A stretch of DNA of 8,552 nt from Bacteroidia bacterium (GCA_905373665.1 CAJPTV010000090.1:1-8552), one strand, 5' to 3'; numbered from the stretch's first letter, positions 1-6,374 are shown. The notes: generated by a model from the sequence alone, not told the origin. Made by a program: numbers and translations.

Positions 1-104
1 CCCCCTATCTCGCCCCTCCTCCACCACGGGCCGTCCGCCCTTAGGACCGCCCTTAGCGCCCCCACCTGTCCAGCGTGAGAACCCACAACCACGGGCCGTC
101 CGCC
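1..104. other. GC-rich intergenic tail after the hydrolase gene
   Basis: This GC-rich stretch follows the stop codon of the minus-strand alpha/beta hydrolase gene and runs to the window edge. It holds two near-identical 26-bp direct repeats, listed separately, and an extra copy of their core at 48-56. I see no open frame of interest and no stem followed by a T-run on the minus strand, so the end of the transcript is not visible here. Confidence 0.6.
23..48. repeat. 26-bp GC-rich direct repeat, copy 1
   Basis: Positions 23-48 match positions 88-113 over 26 bp with a single mismatch (TTAGG here, TAAGG in copy 2). The unit includes GGGCCGTCCGCCC, which contains a small GGGC/GCCC inverted pair. 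The core CGCCCTTAG at 36-44 recurs at 48-56, so the core appears three times in about 75 bp. I infer a small dispersed or REP-like element; copy number elsewhere in the genome is unknown. Confidence 0.7.
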
Positions 105-113
105 CTAAGGACC
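88..113. repeat. 26-bp GC-rich direct repeat, copy 2
   Basis: This is the second copy of the 26-bp repeat, 65 bp from the first, with one mismatch. It overlaps the stop codon and the last two codons of the hydrolase gene (stop at 105-107), so the repeat supplies the end of that reading frame. This fits insertion or expansion of a repeat at a gene 3' end. Confidence 0.7.
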
Positions 114-854
114 CGCGAGCCAAGCCTCTAGCGCCGCAATCACCTCGAACCGCTTCGTTACATGGAGCAGATGCCCCCCTTCAGCTATCACCTCCCGCGC
201 CGCTTGCGGATAGTCCCTCTGCCACACCTCGTCTTCTAGGTCAGAGAAAGAAGACCCCTCCCCTACCAGAAAGAGCAAAGGGCACGAGAGCGGCTGCGGC
301 TGAAAGAAGGCGTCTATCTGGTCGGTCACAAAGTCAGCCAAGCGCGCCAGTCGCTCCCTAGGGTTCACCCCACGCGGGCACTTCGTAAGGTACTTATCGA
401 CAGAGAGGCGATAGGCTTCATCCTTCAGCACATCTGCCAAGGGCGCTACTTCTCGCTCGGGAGCAAGGCGTTCCGAAAAGAGCCGCAATAGCGTAGCATG
501 AAAAAGACGAGTGAACGGGGTTGGATAGGGAAAGATGTCTAACGCCACGACCCCCACCACCCGCTCTGGATATAAGGCGGCATAGCGCAACGCCACGAGC
601 CCCCCGAGCGAATGCCCCACGAAGAGGTAGGGCGAGGGGATCGGCGCGAGTTGTGCCTCAAGGTCTGCGATAAGGCTCGTTTCGGTCAATGCCCCCACCT
701 GCGCACGACGCCCATGCAACGGTGCATCTAGGGCGTAAACAGCATACTGCCCTTCAAAATGTTTGAGATAGGGAACGAACTCTTGCGAAGAGCCTAAAAG
801 ACCGTGGAGAAAGACTAGGCTCGGCTTAATCTTTTGAGGGACGGAGTGCCACAC
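105..854 (-). CDS. alpha/beta-fold hydrolase (YbfF-like esterase family)
   Basis: This 249-residue protein has an alpha/beta-hydrolase fold and is probably a cytoplasmic carboxylesterase, thioesterase or related enzyme; the substrate cannot be told from sequence. Visible motifs are the oxyanion-hole segment FLHGLLGSS (residues 15-23), the nucleophile elbow GHSLGG with Ser82, and a C-terminal GGHLLH with catalytic His228. The acid residue is less clear: the segment after strand LLFLVGEG has Asp205 and Asp208 in place of the usual LVGxxD. A cap region rich in Leu and Arg lies at about 110-185. There is no signal peptide. The start is a GTG, chosen because GGGAGGG lies 8 nt upstream and because it follows the pdxJ stop by 20 bp, which implies co-transcription as the last gene of the run. 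MenH- or BioH-like roles are possible alternatives, but nothing nearby supports either. Confidence 0.85.
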   Translation of the reverse strand: MWHSVPQKIKPSLVFLHGLLGSSQEFVPYLKHFEGQYAVYALDAPLHGRRAQVGALTETSLIADLEAQLAPIPSPYLFVGHSLGGLVALRYAALYPERVVGVVALDIFPYPTPFTRLFHATLLRLFSERLAPEREVAPLADVLKDEAYRLSVDKYLTKCPRGVNPRERLARLADFVTDQIDAFFQPQPLSCPLLFLVGEGSSFSDLEDEVWQRDYPQAAREVIAEGGHLLHVTKRFEVIAALEAWLAGP

Positions 855-862
855 AATTTTTG

Positions 863-869
863 CCCTCCC
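863..869 (-). promoter_or_regulatory. Shine-Dalgarno site of the hydrolase gene
   Basis: On the minus strand this reads GGGAGGG and sits 8 nt before the GTG start at 854. It is the only strong Shine-Dalgarno match among the seven genes here. Bacteroidetes genes usually lack one, so this site decides the GTG start. Confidence 0.65.
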
Positions 870-874
870 AGTCC

Positions 875-1651
875 TTAACCGATCGTCACACCCTTTCTAT
901 CCGCACATACCTTGCCCTTGTAGCGCCAGATCGTCTCTTTAAGTCCCCAACGTAGCATCGCATCGCTAATCAGCGCCTGCCCTATCGAGACCTCGCTCAC
1001 GTAGGGTAGACGGCGCAGGAAATACTCGAGGTTCTCTAGATTGAGGTCGTGCCCCGCATTGATCTCTAACCCTAATTCTCGTGCTCGCTCCGCAGCAAAG
1101 ATATAAGGGCGAATGGCGCGCTCCGCATCCTCGGTGTAGCCTGCAGCATACGCCTCGGTATAGAGCTCTATGCGGTCAGCGCCGACCTCCTTTGCCCCTT
1201 CTACCATCGCCACCACAGGGTCTACGAAGATAGAGACCCGTATGTCGCACAACTGCAGCGATGCGACCACATCGCGTAGGAAATCCGCGTACTTGACCGT
1301 ATCCCACCCCGCATTGGAAGTAAGCGCATCGGGGGCATCTGGCACCAAAGTGACTTGGTCAGGTTGCACACTCCTCACCAAATCTAGGAACTCAGCGGTC
1401 GGGTTGCCCTCGATGTTGAACTCTTTGCAGTATCCGTCGTCGTAGGGCATCTGTGAGCGTTTTATTTTCTCACTGAGCTCCTCCACATCCTTGTAGGTAA
1501 TATGCCGACCGTCGGGACGGGGGTGTACCGTGATGCCATCGGCGAGGCTATCCAAGATAATATCCGCAGCCTCTAACAGATTGGGCACATTACCGCCGCG
1601 CGCGTTACGTACCGTGGCAATCTTGTTGATGTTGACACTTAGACGAGTCAT
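875..1651 (-). CDS. pdxJ: pyridoxine 5'-phosphate synthase PdxJ
   Basis: PdxJ is the last enzyme of the DXP-dependent vitamin B6 pathway. It condenses 1-deoxy-D-xylulose 5-phosphate with 3-amino-1-hydroxyacetone 1-phosphate (the PdxA product) to give pyridoxine 5'-phosphate in the cytoplasm. The 258-residue protein covers the whole TIM-barrel family. It opens with LSVNINKIATVRNARGG (residues 4-20); the active-site segment TVHPRPDGRH carries His43, Arg45 and His50. Glu81 lies in FNIEGNP and His201 in INAGHDLN, and the phosphate-binding end VSIGQALISDA is at 221-231. The NINK and HPRPD variants, against NIDH and HLRED in proteobacteria, are typical of Bacteroidetes. The ATG at 1651 lies 25 bp after the punA stop, and the hydrolase gene follows after 20 bp, so it is internal to a compact transcription unit. 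No terminator or promoter is visible on either side. Confidence 0.97.
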   Translation of the reverse strand: MTRLSVNINKIATVRNARGGNVPNLLEAADIILDSLADGITVHPRPDGRHITYKDVEELSEKIKRSQMPYDDGYCKEFNIEGNPTAEFLDLVRSVQPDQVTLVPDAPDALTSNAGWDTVKYADFLRDVVASLQLCDIRVSIFVDPVVAMVEGAKEVGADRIELYTEAYAAGYTEDAERAIRPYIFAAERARELGLEINAGHDLNLENLEYFLRRLPYVSEVSIGQALISDAMLRWGLKETIWRYKGKVCADRKGVTIG

Positions 1652-1676
1652 TGATGTCTTAAGAGTTGGAAGATAA

Positions 1677-2513
1677 TTAAAGTCGGGGGAGTATGTCCAC
1701 GAGTAATCGTGCGAGGTTGTCGCTGGCGTGTGCCCCCACGGCTTGCACTTCGTCGTGCGAAAGGGCTACTGAGTGGTGCAACCCTCCGACGTTCGATATC
1801 ATGGAGAAGGCGAGCACGTTCATCCCGCAATGGTTGGCAACAATGACCTCTGGCACGGTCGACATCCCAACGGCGTCTGCCCCCACCGTGTGGTAAAAGT
1901 GATATTCGTGGGGCGTTTCGTACGACGGACCAGTAGTGCCGAGGTAGCACCCCTCGTGCAGCTTCACCCCCGTACGCTCTGCCGCTTGGCGCGCCCACTG
2001 CAACCCTTGGGGAGTATAGGCAGCGTGCATCGTGGGGAAGCGTACCCCGAGGGTATCATCATTAGGTCCCACGAGCGGGTTCGGCATCAGGTTGATGTGG
2101 TCGGTAATGAGCATCAAGTCGCCGGGACGGAAGGAGGGGTTCACGCCGCCACTCGCGTTGGTCAGCACCAGATGTTCGACCCCGAGGGCGTGCAATACGC
2201 GTACGTAGCGCGTTACCTCCTCCATCGCATACCCTTCGTAGTAGTGCCAACGTCCGCGCAGCACGAGCACGGGGACACCCGCTATTTCGCAATAAGCCAA
2301 TCGCCCAGCGTGTCCCGCGACCGTCGCGCCGGGAAGGCTCGGTAGCCCAGGGATGTCGGCATAGCGCACCTCTAGGTCTACGCGTGCTTGCCGCATAATC
2401 GAGTCTAAGCCCGAGCCCAAGACAAGGGCTATGCGTGGCGTATTGTACTTACAGCGTCGGAGGTACGCTACTGCGCGTCCCACGCTCGCTTGTTCTGCTG
2501 TTACAGACCTCAT
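1677..2513 (-). CDS. punA: purine nucleoside phosphorylase (trimeric type)
   Basis: This cytoplasmic purine salvage enzyme splits inosine or guanosine with phosphate into the free base and ribose 1-phosphate. The 278-residue length and motifs fit the trimeric PNP family: phosphate loop VLGSGLDSI (residues 31-39), the GRWHYYEGY segment with its conserved His, TNASGGVN, GTTGPSYETPHE, VGADAVGMSTVPE, and SMISNVGG, whose Asn lies at the purine-recognition position that favours 6-oxopurines. The ATG at 2513 lies inside lpxK, giving a 65-bp overlap in another frame. I keep this start because it places the phosphate loop about 30 residues in, as in the family; an internal GTG at codon 11 (2483) would still overlap. 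The overlap suggests translational coupling to lpxK. S-methylthioadenosine phosphorylase is a related alternative, but the GPSYETPHE segment favours PNP. Confidence 0.94.
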   Translation of the reverse strand: MRSVTAEQASVGRAVAYLRRCKYNTPRIALVLGSGLDSIMRQARVDLEVRYADIPGLPSLPGATVAGHAGRLAYCEIAGVPVLVLRGRWHYYEGYAMEEVTRYVRVLHALGVEHLVLTNASGGVNPSFRPGDLMLITDHINLMPNPLVGPNDDTLGVRFPTMHAAYTPQGLQWARQAAERTGVKLHEGCYLGTTGPSYETPHEYHFYHTVGADAVGMSTVPEVIVANHCGMNVLAFSMISNVGGLHHSVALSHDEVQAVGAHASDNLARLLVDILPRL

Positions 2514-3522
2514 TCCAAATGCGCTCCAATTCTATTTCGCTCCCCCATCGCCACACGATTCGGATGGGCACATAGAGCAAATGTTCGGTTAATGAGGAGG
2601 AAGCAGGGAGGGCGTCGCGTAGGCGGGCTGCGTCTTTTTCTGTGGTAAAGATAGTGAAACCTCGCGCTACGAGGCTCTCTAACTCGGCAATCTCTTTTGG
2701 GGTAAAACGGTGATGATCGGGGTAGGTGCGCGTCTGGGTCACCCCCCACTGCGCTCGGAGGTAGTCGAAAAAGGGTTGTGGGTGGGCAATGCCCGCAAGG
2801 GCGATCCGCTGTCCCTCCTCCTTCACCACCACCTCTTTTTCCCCATTCAAGCTCCTCGGGGCATCGTAGCCAATACTGGAAAAGAGCAACCGCTGGGCGG
2901 GATGGGTTCGTAAAGTTTCTGCCACAGCACGCGCCTCAGGTTCGGTGACCTCAGGGGGGATATTCGTCAACGCGATAGCGTGGGCTTTTTTCGCCGCTTT
3001 ACGCGTGTCTCGCAATAATCCCACAGGAAGCAACCAATCTGAAGAATATGGGCGATTGTAGCGCGAAAGAAGAATATTGTAGGAGGCACGCAAGCGTCGG
3101 TGTTGAAACGCATCGTCGAGTACCACGCAGGGGCAGTCGGGAAAAGCCTCTACGATGCGCCGACAGCCCTCGACGCGGTCTTCGCACACCACCACGTTTG
3201 CTTCAGGCGCTCGGCGCTTTAACTGGAGGGGTTCGTCGCCCACTTCGCTAGCTAAAGAAAAGGGTCGCACCTCCCGATAGCCTCGGGTCGTGCGACCATA
3301 ACCTCGACTCAGCACCACGGCGCCGCTCGGCGTCCCGAGACGCTCCATGAGGTCTGCTACGAGGGGCGACTTGCCCGTACCGCCTACGGTCAGGTTGCCG
3401 ATACAGAGCGTCGGCACGTCGGCTTCGTAGCTCTTGAAAAGCCCATGGTCATAAGCCCAGTGACGCACCCGCAGGATGCCGCCGAGCAGTAGTGCCAAAG
3501 GCGAGAGTAACCAGCGCCACAT
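2449..3522 (-). CDS. lpxK: tetraacyldisaccharide 4'-kinase LpxK
   Basis: LpxK phosphorylates the 4' position of the tetraacyldisaccharide 1-phosphate precursor of lipid A at the inner face of the inner membrane. The 357-residue protein begins with the amphipathic or hydrophobic segment LLSPLALLLGGILRVR (residues 5-20), which anchors the enzyme to the membrane. The P-loop GNLTVGGTGKSP (42-53) has Lys51 and Ser52. Then come SRGYGR (72-77), GDEP (95-98), DDAFQHRR (136-143) and the PDHHRF motif with the conserved histidine, all LpxK hallmarks. The gene starts 23 bp after DUF285 gene B with no terminator between, so it probably depends on transcription from or through that gene. Its last ~20 codons run into punA and read as a polar tail (SRTSERGTRSSVPPTL) without family motifs, so the overlap adds a tail and does not cut a core domain. 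The gene is normally essential in lipid A producers. Confidence 0.95.
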   Translation of the reverse strand: MWRWLLSPLALLLGGILRVRHWAYDHGLFKSYEADVPTLCIGNLTVGGTGKSPLVADLMERLGTPSGAVVLSRGYGRTTRGYREVRPFSLASEVGDEPLQLKRRAPEANVVVCEDRVEGCRRIVEAFPDCPCVVLDDAFQHRRLRASYNILLSRYNRPYSSDWLLPVGLLRDTRKAAKKAHAIALTNIPPEVTEPEARAVAETLRTHPAQRLLFSSIGYDAPRSLNGEKEVVVKEEGQRIALAGIAHPQPFFDYLRAQWGVTQTRTYPDHHRFTPKEIAELESLVARGFTIFTTEKDAARLRDALPASSSLTEHLLYVPIRIVWRWGSEIELERIWNEVCNSRTSERGTRSSVPPTL

Positions 3523-3545
3523 GATGGACTATGGGGAAGGGGGGC

Positions 3546-5060
3546 TCAATATTCCATCTGTTCACTCTCATTGAAAAAGAGCCCCTCTTTCCGCCACTTT
3601 TTGACAAAGGGGAGCTTCCCTGCAGGACAATGTTTGAAGATCCCGATGGTGGCTTCGGATGCAAGGTTCCCAGTATCCCATGCTTCGAGCGACTGGGTAA
3701 AGGAAATACACTCAGAAAACATCCAATTAAGTTCTTTCACACTCTCTATGTTCCACTTTCCTAGGGGTTGGTTAAAGGTAGAGCAACCAGCGAACATATT
3801 GCTCATGTCTTCCACACACGCGACGTTCCACTTCTCTAGAGGCTGGTTAAAGAAGCGACAACCAGCGAACATACATCTCATGTCTTCCACACACGCGACG
3901 TTCCACTTCTCTAGAGGCTGGTTAAAGAAGCGACAACCTGTGAACATACTGTTCATGTCGGTCACCTGCCCCACGTTCCACTTTTCTAGGGGTTGGTTAA
4001 AGGAGCGACAGCCAGAGAACATATTGTTCATGTCTTCCACACACTCGACGTCCCAGTTCTCTAGAGGCTGGTTAAAGACGAAGCAGTCGGCGAACATACC
4101 GCCCATGTCATTAACATTCTCTACGTTCCACTTCCCGAGAGGCTGATTAAAGGCAGAGCAACCTAAGAACATACTGTTCATGTTGTCCACCTGCCCCACA
4201 TTCCACTTCTCTAGGGGCTGATTAAAGGCACTGCAAGCAGAGAACAGTTCATACATTTCGGAGACATTCCCCACGTCCCACTTTTCCAAGGGCTGATTAA
4301 AGGCGCTACAATTCGAGAACATTCGGCTCATATTAGTCACTCGCCCCACGTCCCACTTTTCCAAGGGTTGGTTGAAGGAGTGACAAAACTCGAACATACC
4401 ACTCATGTCGGTCACCTGCCCCACGTTCCACTTTTCTAGGGGTTGGTTAAAGGAGGTGCAAGCAGAGAACATGCAGCTCATCTGGGTCACACGTTCCACG
4501 TTCCACGATTCTAGGGGTTGGTTAAAGGCGTAACAACCGTAGAACATATAACCCATATCGGTCACATGCCCCACGTCCCATGTTTCTAGGGGTTGGTTGA
4601 AATAGAGACAATCCGCGAACATCCAACTCATGTCGGTTACCCGGGTAAGGTCAGGGGTGTCAATACCGGGAGCAAAGGTCATTTGCGCACACCCTCGGAA
4701 CATGGCATACATAGAGCGCCACTTTACCGTCCCGAACTGGACGACCTCGAGTAAGGGTTCGTAGATGAATCTATCTATCAGCTCATTGTACTCATCCTCT
4801 TCGGGTTCGCTCATCTGCATATATTCTACCCCCTCAGGACCAGCTTCTACTGTATAGACCCCATCGGCGGGAGGGGTGAAGCAATAAACGCGCTCCTCAT
4901 CAGCGATCTTCACCTCTTCGTTGATTACCTCTTGCCCACTCTCATTTTTGATTACGAGCTGGTACTGCCCCACGATCGGGATTTCTAACACCTCGCCCCT
5001 CATCCCTTGCCACTTCGTGATAAAGGGGCGTCCTCCCCCTTCCGTTACTACACTGTTCAT
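3546..5060 (-). CDS. DUF285/BspA-type 25-residue repeat protein B
   Basis: This 504-residue protein has unknown function. Residues 1-83 form an N-terminal beta-rich domain (starts MNSVVTEGGGRPFITKWQG, ends near GVEYMQM) almost identical to that of paralogue A. A linker follows (84-101, with the acidic stretch SEPEEDEYNE), then a degenerate first repeat at 120-146. Thirteen 25-residue repeats fill 147-471, consensus MFxxCxxFNQPLExWxV, and a cap (CPAGKLP...) ends the chain. The repeats match the DUF285 family, also known as the bacterial surface protein 26-residue repeat, and should form a solenoid. Every repeat has Cys at position 5, where relatives usually have Ala. There is no signal peptide, lipobox, transmembrane segment or type IX secretion tail. 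An in-frame TAA seven codons before the ATG excludes a longer N-terminus. The leader is a duplicate of that of gene A, and lpxK starts 23 bp downstream. A protein-binding role is plausible but unproven. Confidence 0.9.
   Translation of the reverse strand: MNSVVTEGGGRPFITKWQGMRGEVLEIPIVGQYQLVIKNESGQEVINEEVKIADEERVYCFTPPADGVYTVEAGPEGVEYMQMSEPEEDEYNELIDRFIYEPLLEVVQFGTVKWRSMYAMFRGCAQMTFAPGIDTPDLTRVTDMSWMFADCLYFNQPLETWDVGHVTDMGYMFYGCYAFNQPLESWNVERVTQMSCMFSACTSFNQPLEKWNVGQVTDMSGMFEFCHSFNQPLEKWDVGRVTNMSRMFSNCSAFNQPLEKWDVGNVSEMYELFSACSAFNQPLEKWNVGQVDNMNSMFLGCSAFNQPLGKWNVENVNDMGGMFADCFVFNQPLENWDVECVEDMNNMFSGCRSFNQPLEKWNVGQVTDMNSMFTGCRFFNQPLEKWNVACVEDMRCMFAGCRFFNQPLEKWNVACVEDMSNMFAGCSTFNQPLGKWNIESVKELNWMFSECISFTQSLEAWDTGNLASEATIGIFKHCPAGKLPFVKKWRKEGLFFNESEQMEY
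3648..4622 (-). repeat. 75-bp tandem coding repeats of gene B (13 units)
   Basis: Thirteen units of 75 bp encode residues 147-471 of protein B. On the plus strand the recurring words are GGTTGGTTAAAG or GGCTGGTTAAAG, coding for the FNQP segment. Most units have diverged at the DNA level. Two neighbours are nearly identical: 3802-3863 and 3877-3938 match exactly over 62 bp at a 75-bp offset, which marks a recent unit duplication. Confidence 0.92.
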
Positions 5061-5200
5061 CTGTTCAAAGGTTTTTGGTTACTTCGGATACTCGGCTGCT
5101 TGCGAACTCTCGCGCAGTAAGGGTAAAAAAGAAGCACAAGGTGCTCCTGCCTTGCCTAACGAACACCTTGTGCTTTTCTACCTGCTAAGGTAGTAAAAAA
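4892..5200 (-). repeat. 309-bp direct repeat, copy 2 (leader and 5' end of gene B)
   Basis: This segment matches 6206-6517 at roughly 95% by eye. It covers the first ~56 codons of gene B, the leader, the hairpin and a following A-run. Differences are a few substitutions, a 3-nt gap in the leader (near 5101 here, near 6417-6423 in copy 1) and changes in the hairpin loop. Similarity stops sharply just beyond the A-run. It shows that a gene plus its upstream region was duplicated as one block. Confidence 0.9.
5125..5175 (-). terminator. Leader hairpin of gene B / terminator of gene A
   Basis: Inverted repeats AAGCACAAGGTG (5132-5143) and CACCTTGTGCTT (5164-5175) form a perfect 12-bp stem with a 20-nt loop. 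Read on the minus strand, the 3' arm is followed by C and six T (5125-5130), the shape of an intrinsic terminator. It lies 92 bp after the gene A stop and 64 bp before the gene B ATG. It can therefore end gene A, act as an insulator, or be an attenuator in the gene B leader. Confidence 0.75.
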
Positions 5201-5205
5201 TCATA

Positions 5206-5278
5206 ATGAGCGACGCGCCCCGCGCTACCTGAAGCGTATCTTCTATAGAAGCGCGTGTCGCGCCCCCCTATTGCTCAT
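5206..5278. repeat. Imperfect nested inverted repeat between genes A and B
   Basis: Outer arms ATGAGC (5206-5211) and GCTCAT (5273-5278) enclose GCGACGCGC (5210-5218) and GCGTGTCGC (5253-5261), which pair with one G-T wobble. In the centre lies the 12-bp palindrome CTTCTATAGAAG (5240-5251). The outer right arm overlaps the end of gene A. It is absent before gene A, so it is not part of the duplicated leader. No T-run follows, so I do not call it a terminator. Confidence 0.4.
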
Positions 5279-6374
5279 CACTGAGTACATCCCCCTTTTC
5301 CCTCCACTCTTGGGCGCAGGGGAGCTCCCCTGCAGGACAATTCGTGAATATATCCTTTATATCCTTTGCTTTGTCTTTACAAAGCTTACTGATATTCCAT
5401 GCCCCCAGTGACTGGTTAAAGACGCTGCAACCCGAGAACATAAAACCCATTTTTCTCACATTCGCGACGTTCCACGCTTCCAAGGGCTGGTTAAAGGCGA
5501 TGCAACGGCAGAACATCCCACTCATATTAGTCACTTTCCCCACGTCCCACTTTTCCAAGGGCTGGTTAAAGGCGATGCAACCCGAGAACATCTCGTTCAT
5601 AAACTCGACTTGACTCACGTCCCACCCCTCCAAGGGCTGGTTAAAGGCGCTACAACCAGCGAACATCTCACGCATGTCTGTCACTTGCCCGACGTCCCAT
5701 TTTTCTAGAGGTTGGTTAAAGACGCTGCAACCAGCGAACATCCAGCCCATGTCGATCACTTGCCCGACGTCCCACTTTCCCAAGGGCTGGTTAAAGAAGC
5801 GACAGCCTGCGAACATCACGCGCATGTCAGTCACTTGCCCGACGTCCCATTTTTCCAAGGGCTGATTAAAGGCGCTGCAACCAGCGAACATACCGTGCAT
5901 GTTGATCACTTGCCCGACGTCCCACTTTTCCAAGGGTTGGTTAAAGGCGCTGCAACCAGCGAACATCCAGCCCATGTCGGTTACCTGACGAAGATCAGGC
6001 ATGTCAATACCGGGTGCAAAGGTCATTCGCTCACACCCTCGGAACATGGCATGCATAGAGCGCCATTCTACCGTCCCGAATTGGACGACCTCGAGCAGCG
6101 ATGTTTTGCTATAACCCCCCGTTGTCATCCGCATATACTCTACCCCCTGGGGCCCTGCTTCCACGGTATAGAGCCCATCAGCAGGAGGGGTAAAAAGATA
6201 AGGGTGCTCCTCATCAGCGATCTTCACCTCTTCGTTGATTACCTCTTGCCCACGCTCATCCTTGATTACGAGCTGGTACTGCCCCACGATCGGGATTATT
6301 AACACCTCGCCCCTCATCCCTTGCCACTTCGTGATAAAGGGGCGTCCTCCCCCTTCCGTTGCTACACTATTCAT
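5268..6374 (-). CDS. DUF285/BspA-type 25-residue repeat protein A
   Basis: This is the 368-residue paralogue of protein B, function unknown. Residues 1-83 are the shared N-terminal domain (MNSVATEGGGRPFITKWQG ... GVEYMRM), followed by a short linker TTGGYSKTS (84-92) that replaces the longer acidic linker of B. LLEVVQFGTVEWRSMHAMF leads into a degenerate repeat at 110-136. Eight 25-residue repeats cover 137-336, consensus MFxGCxxFNQPLEKWDV, and a CPAGELP cap ends the chain. Cys stands at repeat position 5 in all units. As in B, there is no signal sequence, lipobox, membrane segment or secretion tail, and an in-frame stop seven codons upstream of the ATG fixes the N-terminus. It lies between sppA and gene B and is flanked by hairpins on both sides, so it is probably transcribed alone. 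Relatives are usually surface proteins, so the missing export signal is notable. Confidence 0.9.
   Translation of the reverse strand: MNSVATEGGGRPFITKWQGMRGEVLIIPIVGQYQLVIKDERGQEVINEEVKIADEEHPYLFTPPADGLYTVEAGPQGVEYMRMTTGGYSKTSLLEVVQFGTVEWRSMHAMFRGCERMTFAPGIDMPDLRQVTDMGWMFAGCSAFNQPLEKWDVGQVINMHGMFAGCSAFNQPLEKWDVGQVTDMRVMFAGCRFFNQPLGKWDVGQVIDMGWMFAGCSVFNQPLEKWDVGQVTDMREMFAGCSAFNQPLEGWDVSQVEFMNEMFSGCIAFNQPLEKWDVGKVTNMSGMFCRCIAFNQPLEAWNVANVRKMGFMFSGCSVFNQSLGAWNISKLCKDKAKDIKDIFTNCPAGELPCAQEWREKGDVLSDEQ
5367..5966 (-). repeat. 75-bp tandem coding repeats of gene A (8 units)
   Basis: Eight 75-bp units encode residues 137-336 of protein A. They are more alike than those of gene B: most 5' units keep KWDVGQV, and plus-strand words such as TTGCCCGACGTCCCA recur in several. 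This suggests recent amplification or homogenisation within gene A. Confidence 0.9.

Noticed and set aside
1773..2345. A 190-codon plus-strand open frame opposite punA
   Set aside because: The minus-strand frame encodes a complete purine nucleoside phosphorylase with all motifs. The plus frame shows no recognisable domain and is explained by GC-rich codon use.
3571..4146. A 191-codon plus-strand open frame with a repeated HFSRGWLK pattern
   Set aside because: It is the antisense of gene B. The 75-bp period is a multiple of three, so repeats keep opposite frames open; the same occurs opposite gene A (5344-5613, 5674-6302).
3648..4622. The regular 75-bp repeats as a CRISPR array
   Set aside because: Unit boundaries are continuous coding sequence with a 25-residue period. 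There are no constant repeats separated by unique spacers and no cas genes.
5061..5124. A promoter directly before genes A and B (AACCTTTG near the start codon)
   Set aside because: It resembles a -7 box with one mismatch but sits 6 nt from the ATG and has no matching -33 element. I could not name a convincing promoter in either leader.
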